A stretch of DNA of 36,280 nucleotides from Actinomycetota bacterium (lineage in GTDB: Bacteria > Actinomycetota > Actinomycetes > Nanopelagicales > Nanopelagicaceae), in contig RHBS01000006.1 in the NCBI GenBank assembly GCA_010030895.1, forward strand, positions 1-36,280, given 5' to 3'. Both the position numbers and the translations under genes were made by a program. Shown here piece after piece: positions 10,524-19,695 of the stretch. Below the pieces are notes generated by a model. The model was given only the letters and a program-made list of their open reading frames with translations. It was not told the DNA's origin and did no database searches. Positions within the stretch are counted from its first letter, which is position 1, and every line of letters begins with the position of its first letter.

Positions 10524-11143
10524 GATTTTTTTGGTAATAAATACTTTGCTGGTTCAGAGTAAGAAACAGAGGTAATCATTCCTTCACTATCAAGTTCGAA
10601 TGAGGTTACAGAAGCCAAAGTACATTCTCGTTTGCGAGGATCATGCAAGAGTCTGCGACCTTCTATTGCTGAACGTAAAATCCAAATTGGTAGTTGATGT
10701 GAAACACATATCGCATCCTTACCTCCTGCTGCATCCCTGGCTAAAAATAATGCCTTGAGCATTCTGCGAATTAACTCCTCATATGGCTCACCCCACGATG
10801 GACGCCATGGATTCCAAAGGTGCCGCCAAGCTTTAGGATGGCGAAGAACGCCACTTCCTAATTCAAACTTTTCTCCTTCAAAAATGTTTCGTGCTTCGAT
10901 TAAATTTGAATCAGTGGTCAAACTTAAATTATGTTTAGTAATAATTGGTGCGACTGTTTCTTGCGCTCGTTGTAATGGTGATGAGTGAATTGCTCCTAGA
11001 TTAAGCGAAGTAGACCAGTCGGCAATTGTTTTTGCCATTTGTATGCCACGATCACTTAATCGCCATCCTGGTTGCAGACCATAGAGAATTTTCTCTGGAT
11101 TATGAACCTCTCCATGTCTAATGAAATGAATGCTCTGAGCCAT
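10520..11143 (-). CDS. Histidine phosphatase family protein
   Basis: 207 aa; IHFIRHGEVHNP phosphatase motif, SSPLQRAQET; first gene of the ccs operon. Confidence 0.9.
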   Translation of the reverse strand: MAQSIHFIRHGEVHNPEKILYGLQPGWRLSDRGIQMAKTIADWSTSLNLGAIHSSPLQRAQETVAPIITKHNLSLTTDSNLIEARNIFEGEKFELGSGVLRHPKAWRHLWNPWRPSWGEPYEELIRRMLKALFLARDAAGGKDAICVSHQLPIWILRSAIEGRRLLHDPRKRECTLASVTSFELDSEGMITSVSYSEPAKYLLPKKS

Positions 11144-11149
11144 GTCTTA

Positions 11150-11155
11150 AGCATA
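11150..11155 (-). promoter_or_regulatory. Candidate -10 hexamer TATGCT for the histidine phosphatase-ccs operon
   Basis: TATGCT-taagac-ATG on minus strand; no SD. Confidence 0.42.
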
Positions 11156-11181
11156 AAGCAGAAGATTTATCGCTTGTTCGC

Positions 11182-11187
11182 TATGGT
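11182..11187 (+). promoter_or_regulatory. Candidate -10 hexamer TATGGT for the HAD phosphatase
   Basis: TATGGT-agtgat-ATG (11194); no SD. Confidence 0.42.
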
Positions 11188-11193
11188 AGTGAT

Positions 11194-11964
11194 ATGACGC
11201 TCACGGAAAAGCGAGTTGCGTTCTTTGATGTAGATAACACCCTATTAAGGGGGTCGACCCTATTTTTTCTGGGACGAGGAATGTATCAAAGGGGATTTTT
11301 CACAAAGAAAGATATCTCAGCATTTGTACTGGCAAACTTAAGGTATCGGTTGACTGGAAAAGAAAATAAAGAAGAAATAGTTAGATTTCAAAATGCAGCT
11401 TGTGAATTTATTAAAGGCCATAACGTTGTTGAAATTGAGAAAATTGGACAAGAAATATATGAAGAGTACGTCTCTCCTGCTATTTGGCAAGGAACTGTAG
11501 ATATTGCCAAAGAACACCTCTCAAAAAATGAGGAAGTTTGGCTGGTAACTGCAACGCCAGTTGATATGGCTAATTTAATAGCAAAACGTCTCGGCTTTAC
11601 CGGCGCACTAGGAACTAAGGCTGAGATTAAAAATGGTATTTATACTGGGAAAATGATTGGAAATTTACTTCATGGTAAAGAGAAAGCTTCAGCAATTAAA
11701 GAATTGGCACTCTTAAGCGGATTTGATTTAAAAAATTGCTACGCCTATTCAGATTCACATCACGATATTCCTCTTCTAGAGTCAGTTGGAAACCCAAGAG
11801 TAATAAACCCAGATGCCCTACTTGAGATACGTGCTTATCGAGATAACTGGCCAGTTTATGATTTTAGGCGGGCTCGTAAATTGAAAAAGTTATTAGGTCC
11901 TACCGCCGGAAGAATCGCAGCCGCTATATCCCTGATCTCGCCAAGAAAGCATAGAGGTAAGTAG
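11194..11964 (+). CDS. HAD-IB family phosphatase (SerB-like)
   Basis: 256 aa; AFFDVDNTLLRGST, VTATPVDMA, YAYSDSHHDIPLLESVG. Confidence 0.9.
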   Translation: MTLTEKRVAFFDVDNTLLRGSTLFFLGRGMYQRGFFTKKDISAFVLANLRYRLTGKENKEEIVRFQNAACEFIKGHNVVEIEKIGQEIYEEYVSPAIWQGTVDIAKEHLSKNEEVWLVTATPVDMANLIAKRLGFTGALGTKAEIKNGIYTGKMIGNLLHGKEKASAIKELALLSGFDLKNCYAYSDSHHDIPLLESVGNPRVINPDALLEIRAYRDNWPVYDFRRARKLKKLLGPTAGRIAAAISLISPRKHRGK

Positions 11965-11996
11965 GGTAGAGAAAACCCGAGTAAAGTAGGCCAGTT

Positions 11997-14189
11997 ATGT
12001 CAAAGCTAGCCATTACTTTTGCAGATGAGCTTCGCGCGCGCTCAGATGATGATTTAGCTGCACTATTTAAACTTCGACCCGATTTAGTAACACCGGTTCC
12101 AAATGATTTCACAGCACTTGCCGCGCGAGCAACCTCAACTCCATCTTTGGTAAGAGCATTAGATTCACTTAACCTTTGGCACTATCAAATAATTGAAGCT
12201 GCTTGCGTTTTAGCTGAACCATTTAAGAAATCTGAAATTGTTAGTATCACAAGTCAAGAAAGTAATTTCGCTTTAGATTATTTGTGGCAAATGGGATTAC
12301 TTTATAAAGAAGGAAATAACTTTCGAACACCAGTCAACCTAAAATTACTAATTGGTGACGAGCCAATAGGATTAGGTCCGGAGTTAGGCAGTAAAGTAGA
12401 TTTTAGTAAGTTAAAAGATGTACCGAAGAGTTCTGCAGAGGTACTTTCAAAATTAATTTGGGGCCCACCAAGAGGACAAATTTCAAACATCAAAAAACCT
12501 GGTACAGCCATTGGTTGGTTGCTAGAAAACAATATTTTGGTAGCGCTTGATTCAAATACTGTTGCACTCCCACGAGAGTATGCAATTAAGTTACGAGGAG
12601 ATAAAGTTCATAAGGAGTTAAGTTCAAAACCAATTAAATTAACTGGTAAAACTGTAACTCAAAAACAAGCAGATCTTGCTGCAATAGCGAATATTTCAAC
12701 AATTTTAAGATGGTGTGAAGAATTCTTACATAATTTGTCAGATGAACCCCCAACTGCATTACGAACTGGTGGGATCGGTGTTAGGGAGTTAAAAAGAATT
12801 GCTGAACATCTTGGCGTTGAAGAAAACTGTGTAGGTTTTATCGCAGAACTTTGTTACTTAGCTGGATTAGTTGTAATTGATCCAGATGATCAAATTCTTC
12901 CTACAAGTTCATTTGATATTTGGTTATCAAAACCTTCAGAGGAGCGATGGTATTCACTTGTCGTGTTATGGCTAGATACTTCACGAGTTAGCGGATTAAT
13001 TGGCAGAGGACCTGATAAAAACATTGCACCCCTTGGACCAGAGTTAGATCGGGCGGGAGCCTCGCTGATAAAGCGAACAACACTAAAGATTTTATTTGAG
13101 AATTTAGAGGTTTCACCTGAGATACCTTCGATCAAAGAAATAGTTAAATGGTGGAACCCGCAAAGATTTAATGGTGATTTTGTTGATTGGAGTTTACGTG
13201 AGGCTGAATGGCTAGGCATAACTGGCCAAGGAGCACTATCCACCTTTGGACAAAATTTATTACTGTCAAAAGAAGAATTAGGTATTGAATCTGCTCTTCC
13301 AAATCCTGTTGACCATATTTTAATTCAAGCAGACAACTCTGCCGTAGCACCAGGTCCACTAACAGCAGAGATCTCATCTGAAATGGGGACTATTGCTGAT
13401 ATTGAAAGTCGAGGAGGCGCAACTGTATATCGCTTTAGTGAAGCCTCTATTAGGCGAGGATTAGATCATGGAAAAACTGGGGATCAGATTAAAACTTTTC
13501 TAACAAAGACTTCTAAAACCCCAATGCCGCAACCATTAGAGTATTTAATTACAGATGTTGCCAAAAGACATGGCAAGTTAAGAGTTGGCTCTGCGCACGC
13601 ATATATTAGATGCGAAGATGAGGGATTAATTCAACAAATTTTGCATGATAAAAAGTGTGAACACTTAAGGCTTAGAAGAATTGCCCCGCAGGTATTAGCT
13701 ACGGATTTTGAGTTACCTGAAGTAATAACAGAATTGCGCGAGTATGGATACTTACCTGCCGCAGAAAATGCAAGTGGTATCTTACTTTCACAACCAAATT
13801 TAAGACGAGCTAAATCAAGACCTAAGCCGCCCAGAATTATCGCTGAATTTTCTGCACCAAAAGAGAGTGTTATAGCCTCAGCAGTAAAGACAATCAGAGC
13901 CGGCGAGCGCAGTCGAAAAGTAGAGCCAATAGTCCCTGGTACATCTTCTAACGAAACTCTAGCCTTGATTAATCAATACATTAATAACCAGCAAACAATT
14001 GCAATTAGTTATGCAGACAATAATGGTGGGGTTATAAATCGAATTATTGAACCTATCTCAATATCACTTGGGACATTAACTGCCAAAGATGAGGCCTCAG
14101 GAGAGATTACGCAGTTTCGTATACCTAGAATCAATGGAGTAGCGCCAGCCTTCACCATTTCCCAAAATAAGGCAGACTTAGACCTATGA
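11997..14189 (+). CDS. Helicase-associated (XPB/Ssl2 N-terminal-like) protein with WYL-like C-terminal domain
   Basis: 730 aa; winged-helix-rich N-terminus; C-terminal segment INQYINNQQTIAISYADNNGGVINRIIEPISISLGTLTAKDEASGEITQFRIPRINGVAPA resembles a WYL-like fold; partner of XPB in actinobacteria. Confidence 0.78.
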   Translation: MSKLAITFADELRARSDDDLAALFKLRPDLVTPVPNDFTALAARATSTPSLVRALDSLNLWHYQIIEAACVLAEPFKKSEIVSITSQESNFALDYLWQMGLLYKEGNNFRTPVNLKLLIGDEPIGLGPELGSKVDFSKLKDVPKSSAEVLSKLIWGPPRGQISNIKKPGTAIGWLLENNILVALDSNTVALPREYAIKLRGDKVHKELSSKPIKLTGKTVTQKQADLAAIANISTILRWCEEFLHNLSDEPPTALRTGGIGVRELKRIAEHLGVEENCVGFIAELCYLAGLVVIDPDDQILPTSSFDIWLSKPSEERWYSLVVLWLDTSRVSGLIGRGPDKNIAPLGPELDRAGASLIKRTTLKILFENLEVSPEIPSIKEIVKWWNPQRFNGDFVDWSLREAEWLGITGQGALSTFGQNLLLSKEELGIESALPNPVDHILIQADNSAVAPGPLTAEISSEMGTIADIESRGGATVYRFSEASIRRGLDHGKTGDQIKTFLTKTSKTPMPQPLEYLITDVAKRHGKLRVGSAHAYIRCEDEGLIQQILHDKKCEHLRLRRIAPQVLATDFELPEVITELREYGYLPAAENASGILLSQPNLRRAKSRPKPPRIIAEFSAPKESVIASAVKTIRAGERSRKVEPIVPGTSSNETLALINQYINNQQTIAISYADNNGGVINRIIEPISISLGTLTAKDEASGEITQFRIPRINGVAPAFTISQNKADLDL

Positions 14190-15250
14190 GTGCAATTTCA
14201 GCGATCCAAAGGTTAGTTGAGTGCGAATCGCCTACCGAAGACCTTTCAGCATGCCATTTAGTTGTAGATCTTGCTGTTGAGATTGCAAATGAGGTTTTAT
14301 CAACACCTGCTGAAAAAATAATTGAAAATGGAAGACCAATATTTTGGTGGGGATCAAAAAAACCAAAAATCACTTTGCTTTGTCATTTAGATACTGTTTG
14401 GCCGAAGGGCTCCTTTAATCCAATCTGGCAAATCAAAGGTGATACTGCAACTGGGCCTGGTGTATTTGATATGAAAGCCGGATTTATTCAAGCGCTTTAC
14501 GCAATTGCAAATTTAAATAATATTAGTGACAAAGTTGCTTTGATTGCTACAACTGATGAAGAGACTGGTAGTACTTCATCAAAAGATTTGATTATTAGGT
14601 TGGCTAAGTCTTCAGAAGCAGTTTTGGTATTTGAAGCATCACTGGATGGCAAAGTTAAAACAGGTCGTAAAGGTACTGCCATGTATCAGGTTGCAGTTAC
14701 CGGAAAAGCTTCTCATGCTGGCCTTGAACCTGAAAAGGGAGTTAATGCCACTACCGAATTGGCAAAGCTTGTGATGCAAATATCTGCTTTTGAAAACTCT
14801 AAATTTGGTACCACAGTTGTACCAACTGTTATGCAATCAGGAACAACTACAAATACAGTTCCAGCGTTGGCCAAGTTAGATATTGATGTTAGATCCTTTA
14901 CCCTAGAAGAATTAAATAGAATAGATAAATCTATTAGAGAGTTAAGAAGTGATATTGCTGAAGTTAAAGTCAGTGGTGGAATTAGTCGACCACCTCTTGA
15001 AGAATCAAGCTGTAAAGAGTTATATGAAAAACTTGAAAAAGTTGCCAAAGGGCTAGGTTTAGAGCCAATAGGAAGTGCACATGTGGGTGGCGCTAGTGAT
15101 GGAAATATTGCAGCATCTACCGGTGTAAAGGTATTAGATGGATTGGGAGCGGTTGGTGTTGGGGCTCATGCGCCAAATGAATCAATCAAAATATCTTTAG
15201 TGGAGCCAAGAATTAAATTGATTTCAGCCTTTATTAGTGAGTTGCTTTAA
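14186..15250 (+). CDS. M20 family peptidase, glutamate carboxypeptidase-like
   Basis: 354 aa; LLCHLDTVWPKGSF, TGPGVFDMKAG, TTDEETGS, HVGGASDGN metal-ligand motifs; ATGA overlap with the upstream gene. Confidence 0.92.
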   Translation: MSAISAIQRLVECESPTEDLSACHLVVDLAVEIANEVLSTPAEKIIENGRPIFWWGSKKPKITLLCHLDTVWPKGSFNPIWQIKGDTATGPGVFDMKAGFIQALYAIANLNNISDKVALIATTDEETGSTSSKDLIIRLAKSSEAVLVFEASLDGKVKTGRKGTAMYQVAVTGKASHAGLEPEKGVNATTELAKLVMQISAFENSKFGTTVVPTVMQSGTTTNTVPALAKLDIDVRSFTLEELNRIDKSIRELRSDIAEVKVSGGISRPPLEESSCKELYEKLEKVAKGLGLEPIGSAHVGGASDGNIAASTGVKVLDGLGAVGVGAHAPNESIKISLVEPRIKLISAFISELL

Positions 15251-16896
15251 TGAGCGATGGCCCACTAATTGTTCAGAGTGATAAAACTCTATTACTTGAT
15301 ATCGACCATGTATTGTCTGATGAATGTCGTCGAGCAATCGCAGCCTTTGCTGAGTTAGAAAAATCTCCAGAACACATTCACACCTATCGATTAACTCCCC
15401 TAGGTTTATGGAATGCCAGAGCATCTGGACATGACGCTGAACAAGTAATTGATGTTCTAATTAAATACTCAAGATATGCAGTTCCACATTCACTTTTAGT
15501 TGATATCGCTGAAACGATGTCACGTTATGGTCGCTTACGGCTTGAAGCTCATCCAGTTCATGGCTTAATTCTGGTTTCCAATGATGCCGCTGTACTTAAG
15601 GAAGTGACAAGAGGAAAGAAAGTTGCACCAATGCTTGGCCTACAACTTGATGATGAAACCATAGTTGTTCATCCAGGACAGCGTGGTTTTTTAAAACAAG
15701 CTCTATTAAAACTAGGTTGGCCAGCTGAAGATTTTGCCGGATATGTTGATGGTGAGCACCATGAGATTGCGCTAAACCAAGATGGCTGGAAGATTAGAAA
15801 ATACCAGGAGTTAGCTGCTGAAGGATTTTGGCATGGAGGCTCTGGAGTAGTTGTACTGCCCTGCGGAGCCGGTAAAACTATTGTAGGAGCTGCTGCAATG
15901 GCACATGCAAAGGCAACAACATTAATTTTAGTTACAAACACAGTTGCTGCTAGGCAGTGGCGTGAGGAATTACTTAAACGCACTGATCTAAATGCCGATG
16001 ACATTGGCGAATATAGTGGGGCGAAAAAAGAGATCCGGCCAGTAACAATTGCTACTTATCAAGTGATGACCACTCGTAAAAAAGGTGTCTATGCACATTT
16101 AGATTTATTTGATGCAATCGATTGGGGCTTAATTATTTATGACGAAGTTCACCTATTGCCAGCTCCAATATTTAGATTTACGGCAGATATTCAATCCCGG
16201 CGGAGATTAGGTTTAACCGCGACCTTAGTTCGAGAAGATGGTATGGAAGGTGAAGTTTTTTCATTAATAGGGCCGAAAAGATTTGATGTACCTTGGAAAG
16301 AAATTGAAGCTCAGGGTTACATTGCTCCAGCCGATTGCGTTGAAGTAAGAATAACTTTAACTGATGCTGAACGATTAAATTATGCTACCGCTGAGCAAGA
16401 AGATAGATATAGATTTTGTGCTACTTCACAAACTAAAAAAGATGTTGCTATTGCACTTGCTAAACAACATGCCAATGATCAAGTTTTAGTTATTGGGCAA
16501 TACTTAGATCAATTAGACCAACTTTCAAATGAGTTAGGTGTTCCTGTAATTAAAGGTGATACTCCGATTAAAGAGCGAGAGCGTCTATTTGCTTTATTTA
16601 GAAGTGGTGAAATTAAATGTTTAGTGGTATCCAAGGTTGCCAACTTTTCTATTGATTTACCAGAAGCAACAATTGCCATCCAAGTATCTGGAACTTTTGG
16701 ATCTAGGCAAGAAGAAGCACAGAGATTAGGCAGAATTCTTAGGCCAAAAGCTGATGGCCGAGGTGCTCGTTTTTATTCGTTAGTTGCGCGCGACACGGTA
16801 GATCAAGATTTTGCCCAAAATCGACAGAGATTTTTAGCTGAACAAGGATATGCATATCGAATTATTGATGCAGATGAAGTATTAAATAAGAATTAA
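15250..16896 (+). CDS. DNA repair helicase XPB
   Basis: 548 aa SF2 helicase; GVVVLPCGAGKTIVGA Walker A, IYDEVHLLPAP, LGLTATLVREDG, EEAQRLGRILRPK. Confidence 0.96.
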   Translation: MSDGPLIVQSDKTLLLDIDHVLSDECRRAIAAFAELEKSPEHIHTYRLTPLGLWNARASGHDAEQVIDVLIKYSRYAVPHSLLVDIAETMSRYGRLRLEAHPVHGLILVSNDAAVLKEVTRGKKVAPMLGLQLDDETIVVHPGQRGFLKQALLKLGWPAEDFAGYVDGEHHEIALNQDGWKIRKYQELAAEGFWHGGSGVVVLPCGAGKTIVGAAAMAHAKATTLILVTNTVAARQWREELLKRTDLNADDIGEYSGAKKEIRPVTIATYQVMTTRKKGVYAHLDLFDAIDWGLIIYDEVHLLPAPIFRFTADIQSRRRLGLTATLVREDGMEGEVFSLIGPKRFDVPWKEIEAQGYIAPADCVEVRITLTDAERLNYATAEQEDRYRFCATSQTKKDVAIALAKQHANDQVLVIGQYLDQLDQLSNELGVPVIKGDTPIKERERLFALFRSGEIKCLVVSKVANFSIDLPEATIAIQVSGTFGSRQEEAQRLGRILRPKADGRGARFYSLVARDTVDQDFAQNRQRFLAEQGYAYRIIDADEVLNKN

Positions 16897-17129
16897 TTTT
16901 TAATCGCTTTAGTAAACCTATCTAAATCCACTCGCCAGTAATCGTGTACTTTGTCATCTATCAAGATAACTGGAACCTGTTCACCGTACTCTTGCTGTAA
17001 CTCGATTGATGAATCAATTAATTCTACCTCTAAATTGAAATTGAGTTCTTCTTTAACTGAGGTAATTCGATCAATGGCAATTTCACATAAATGACAGCCT
17101 GTTCTGGAGTAAATCTTAACTTTTTTCAT
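16893..17129 (-). CDS. Glutaredoxin-like protein
   Basis: 78 aa; KIYSRTGCHLCEIAI CxxC motif and VPVILID cis-Pro segment. Confidence 0.9.
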   Translation of the reverse strand: MKKVKIYSRTGCHLCEIAIDRITSVKEELNFNLEVELIDSSIELQQEYGEQVPVILIDDKVHDYWRVDLDRFTKAIKN

Positions 17130-17194
17130 TTAACTCCCAGATTTATTGATCCCTTGTTAGTAAAAAAGTATCACTAATAGGTAAATAATACTGT

Positions 17195-17200
17195 TAATCT
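17195..17200 (+). promoter_or_regulatory. Candidate -10 hexamer TAATCT for the metalloprotease
   Basis: TAATCT-acgcgg-GTG (17207); no SD. Confidence 0.4.
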
Positions 17201-17206
17201 ACGCGG

Positions 17207-19552
17207 GTGCGCATAAAATCCTATTTTCTTTCCATGGTAATTGCGCTCTCATTTTTAACACCAATTCAGTCAGCTTCTGCCGTTAACATCAAAATTGCTC
17301 CTGCCAATTGGCACTCAATTTATGCAAGCGGTATTGATTCTTTTAAGCCAAATAAGCAAAGGTTTTTCTCAGCAAATATTGAAAAGAAAAGCACTTTTAT
17401 TCCTATCTACAACAATGTTCCTACGGTTGCAAAAGATGCAATTCAGGCAGCAATTGACATTTGGGCGCAATATTTCAAATCAAATGTGCCAATTAATGTG
17501 AGCATTTCCTGGAGTAGACCGATAAATGATTCTGTTTTAGCCTCTGCAAGTGCAAAGAATGTTTATGCAAATTTTGCAGGTGCTCCAGATAAAACTCTTT
17601 ATTATTCATCTGCTTTAGCCAATTCTCTAGCTGGGCGTGATTTAGATGTTAATGACCCAGAACTAGTAATTGAAGTATCATCAAATGCAAATTGGTACTT
17701 TGGAGTAGATGGAAAATGCCCACCACGAAGTTATGATCTAGTCTCAGTAATTTTGCATGAAATGGCACATGGTTTGGGATTTATGTCCGGAAGTTACTAT
17801 GACAGTGCAACCGGAGAGGGAAGAATTCTTCAGCCGACACCCTTTGACGCTTATGCACAATTACCAGATGGTAGAAGGCTCATTGATTTGCCATCGCCAT
17901 CACTTGAAGCGGGTAAAGCAATGACAAGTACTTTGTATTGGTCAGGTGCCAATGGCATAAAGGCAAATAATGGAATTAGGCCACTTCTATTTACTCCTGC
18001 AGTATATGAAAGAGGATCTTCAGTTAGTCACTTAGATGAAAAAACTTTTTCAAATGCTGGAGAGAACTCGGCAATGACTCCGAATTTAGATGCGGGGGAA
18101 GTATTTCAATCTCCTGGGCCATTAGTAATAGCGATGTTTGAGGATTTAAGACAAACCCCACCTGCGGGAAAAGTAACTGGAGTGCCTGATTCACCGCAAA
18201 ATGTTAAGGCATTTGTTAGTGATCGGAGTGTAATAATTAAATTTGATCCACCACCTAGTTTTAGATTTTCACAGGTCGATAGCTACCAAATTGAGAATTT
18301 AACAACAGGTGAAACAACTACTGCAGATCAAAGCCCAGTAGTAATTTCGGGTCTAAAAAATGGAAGTAAGTACACTTTTTCAGTTGCAGCCATAAATAGT
18401 GCTGGCTCCTCAGTTGCAATAAAGAGCAACCAAGTGACTCCGCAAGCTACTTGGAGTGGCTTGGTAATTGACAAAGGCGCAGATGCAAAATACTTGGCTT
18501 CAACTGTCTTTCTAAATAGACCGGTTATTGCTTACACTGATAGCAAATCTGGAGATTTGAAATTAGCTACTTTAGTTAGAAATAAATGGAGTACACAGGT
18601 TGTCGATGGCAATAGTGATAAATCTGGTAAAACTTTAAATAATGTGGCGGGCTATCTTTCTTTATGTACCTCAAAGGTTGGTAGAAGTAACTATCTTCAT
18701 GTTTTCTATACCGATGTTACAAACAAGGATCTAAAGTATGCACTCTACGATGGCAGAAAATGGAAATATGAAACCGTTGATGGCGATGGACCAAGAGCTC
18801 AGGATTATAAGGAGGTTGACCGAGTCAGAGGTGCCTCAGATGTTTCAATCTCAAATGCCTGCGCGGTAACAAATGATGGTATTCAAGTCTTTTACCGCGA
18901 TGAATCTCAAGGAATTCTATTAGGTGCAGTAAAACAAGATGGCGAATGGATTTATGAAATAGTTGATGGCGAGAAAGATACCGATAATAAAACTACTGGG
19001 GATGTTGGATTTCATTTAAAATCAGTTACGGTAGGGAAAAAAGTTATTCTCATTTACGACTCAGTAAAAGGTTTTGATGCCGATAAGAATGTAACTAGGG
19101 GTGAAATTCGCTACGCGACTCGAAGTACAACCTCAAATCTTGACTGGGAATTTAAAACCTTGGCAATACCCTCTGATCGAATTTACGCAGCTGGTTATGA
19201 TGTTGCAATATTTAATTCTGGCAAAGGAGTAGATATGGGTTGGTTCGCTGCTGGCGGTGCGTTGTTTCCAAATCCAGATCAACTTAAGTTTCAAAGTAGT
19301 AAATCTGAATCTTTAGATTCGTATACGACTGAATCTTTCGGTACGCCAAATTCACCACTGGCTATTGATGAAAAACTTATATTGTTTAGCTGTGAACTCA
19401 GACTATGCGTGCTTAGTAAAAGTAATAAATCAGTCTCGCTGGTTTCAAAGGAAACAATTCAAAAGGATGGAAAGGCAGATTTACTTATTTTAAATAAGAT
19501 CAGATACGCCGTTGCCGGCGTATCTGGAAAATTAACTTTATTTAAATCTTAA
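17207..19552 (+). CDS. Secreted zinc metalloprotease with fibronectin type III domain and C-terminal repeats
   Basis: 781 aa; signal peptide; HEMAHGLGF zinc motif, SAMTP Met-turn-like motif; FN3-like region (SPQNVKAFVSDRSVIIKFDPP...SYQIENL); repeated 'KW..E.VDG' units. GTG start. Confidence 0.82.
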   Translation: MRIKSYFLSMVIALSFLTPIQSASAVNIKIAPANWHSIYASGIDSFKPNKQRFFSANIEKKSTFIPIYNNVPTVAKDAIQAAIDIWAQYFKSNVPINVSISWSRPINDSVLASASAKNVYANFAGAPDKTLYYSSALANSLAGRDLDVNDPELVIEVSSNANWYFGVDGKCPPRSYDLVSVILHEMAHGLGFMSGSYYDSATGEGRILQPTPFDAYAQLPDGRRLIDLPSPSLEAGKAMTSTLYWSGANGIKANNGIRPLLFTPAVYERGSSVSHLDEKTFSNAGENSAMTPNLDAGEVFQSPGPLVIAMFEDLRQTPPAGKVTGVPDSPQNVKAFVSDRSVIIKFDPPPSFRFSQVDSYQIENLTTGETTTADQSPVVISGLKNGSKYTFSVAAINSAGSSVAIKSNQVTPQATWSGLVIDKGADAKYLASTVFLNRPVIAYTDSKSGDLKLATLVRNKWSTQVVDGNSDKSGKTLNNVAGYLSLCTSKVGRSNYLHVFYTDVTNKDLKYALYDGRKWKYETVDGDGPRAQDYKEVDRVRGASDVSISNACAVTNDGIQVFYRDESQGILLGAVKQDGEWIYEIVDGEKDTDNKTTGDVGFHLKSVTVGKKVILIYDSVKGFDADKNVTRGEIRYATRSTTSNLDWEFKTLAIPSDRIYAAGYDVAIFNSGKGVDMGWFAAGGALFPNPDQLKFQSSKSESLDSYTTESFGTPNSPLAIDEKLILFSCELRLCVLSKSNKSVSLVSKETIQKDGKADLLILNKIRYAVAGVSGKLTLFKS
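19501..19526 (-). terminator. Strong hairpin, candidate terminator for the minus-strand bS22 transcript
   Basis: cagatacgccg-ttgc-cggcgtatctg: 11-bp perfect stem with 4-nt loop, about 34 nt beyond the bS22 stop in its direction of transcription, followed on that strand by ATCTTATTT. Confidence 0.42.
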
Positions 19553-19559
19553 TCAAAGA

Positions 19560-19658
19560 TTACTTAGCGTTACGACGCTGAATCCTAGTTTTTTTAAGTA
19601 GTTTTTTATGTTTCTTTTTTGCCATGCGCTTGCGGCGTTTCTTGATTACTGAACCCAT
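19560..19658 (-). CDS. 30S ribosomal protein bS22 (AURKAIP1/COX24 domain)
   Basis: 32 aa [32 protein letters not shown] translated by hand; near-identical to the mycobacterial bS22 pattern; TTAGGGAGCAAA-ATG provides an SD. Too short for the supplied ORF track. Confidence 0.93.
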   Translation of the reverse strand: MGSVIKKRRKRMAKKKHKKLLKKTRIQRRNAK

Positions 19659-19695
19659 TTTGCTCCCTAAAGTTTTAACCGATGTTTTAAGTTTA

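Noticed and set aside
12302-13377. Several minus-strand ORFs opposite the helicase-associated gene
   Set aside because: Overlap a coherent 730-aa CDS on the other strand; translations look like shadow frames.
17295-17501. 68-aa plus-strand ORF in an alternate frame of the metalloprotease gene
   Set aside because: Lies fully within the main CDS in another frame, no upstream SD or recognisable domain.
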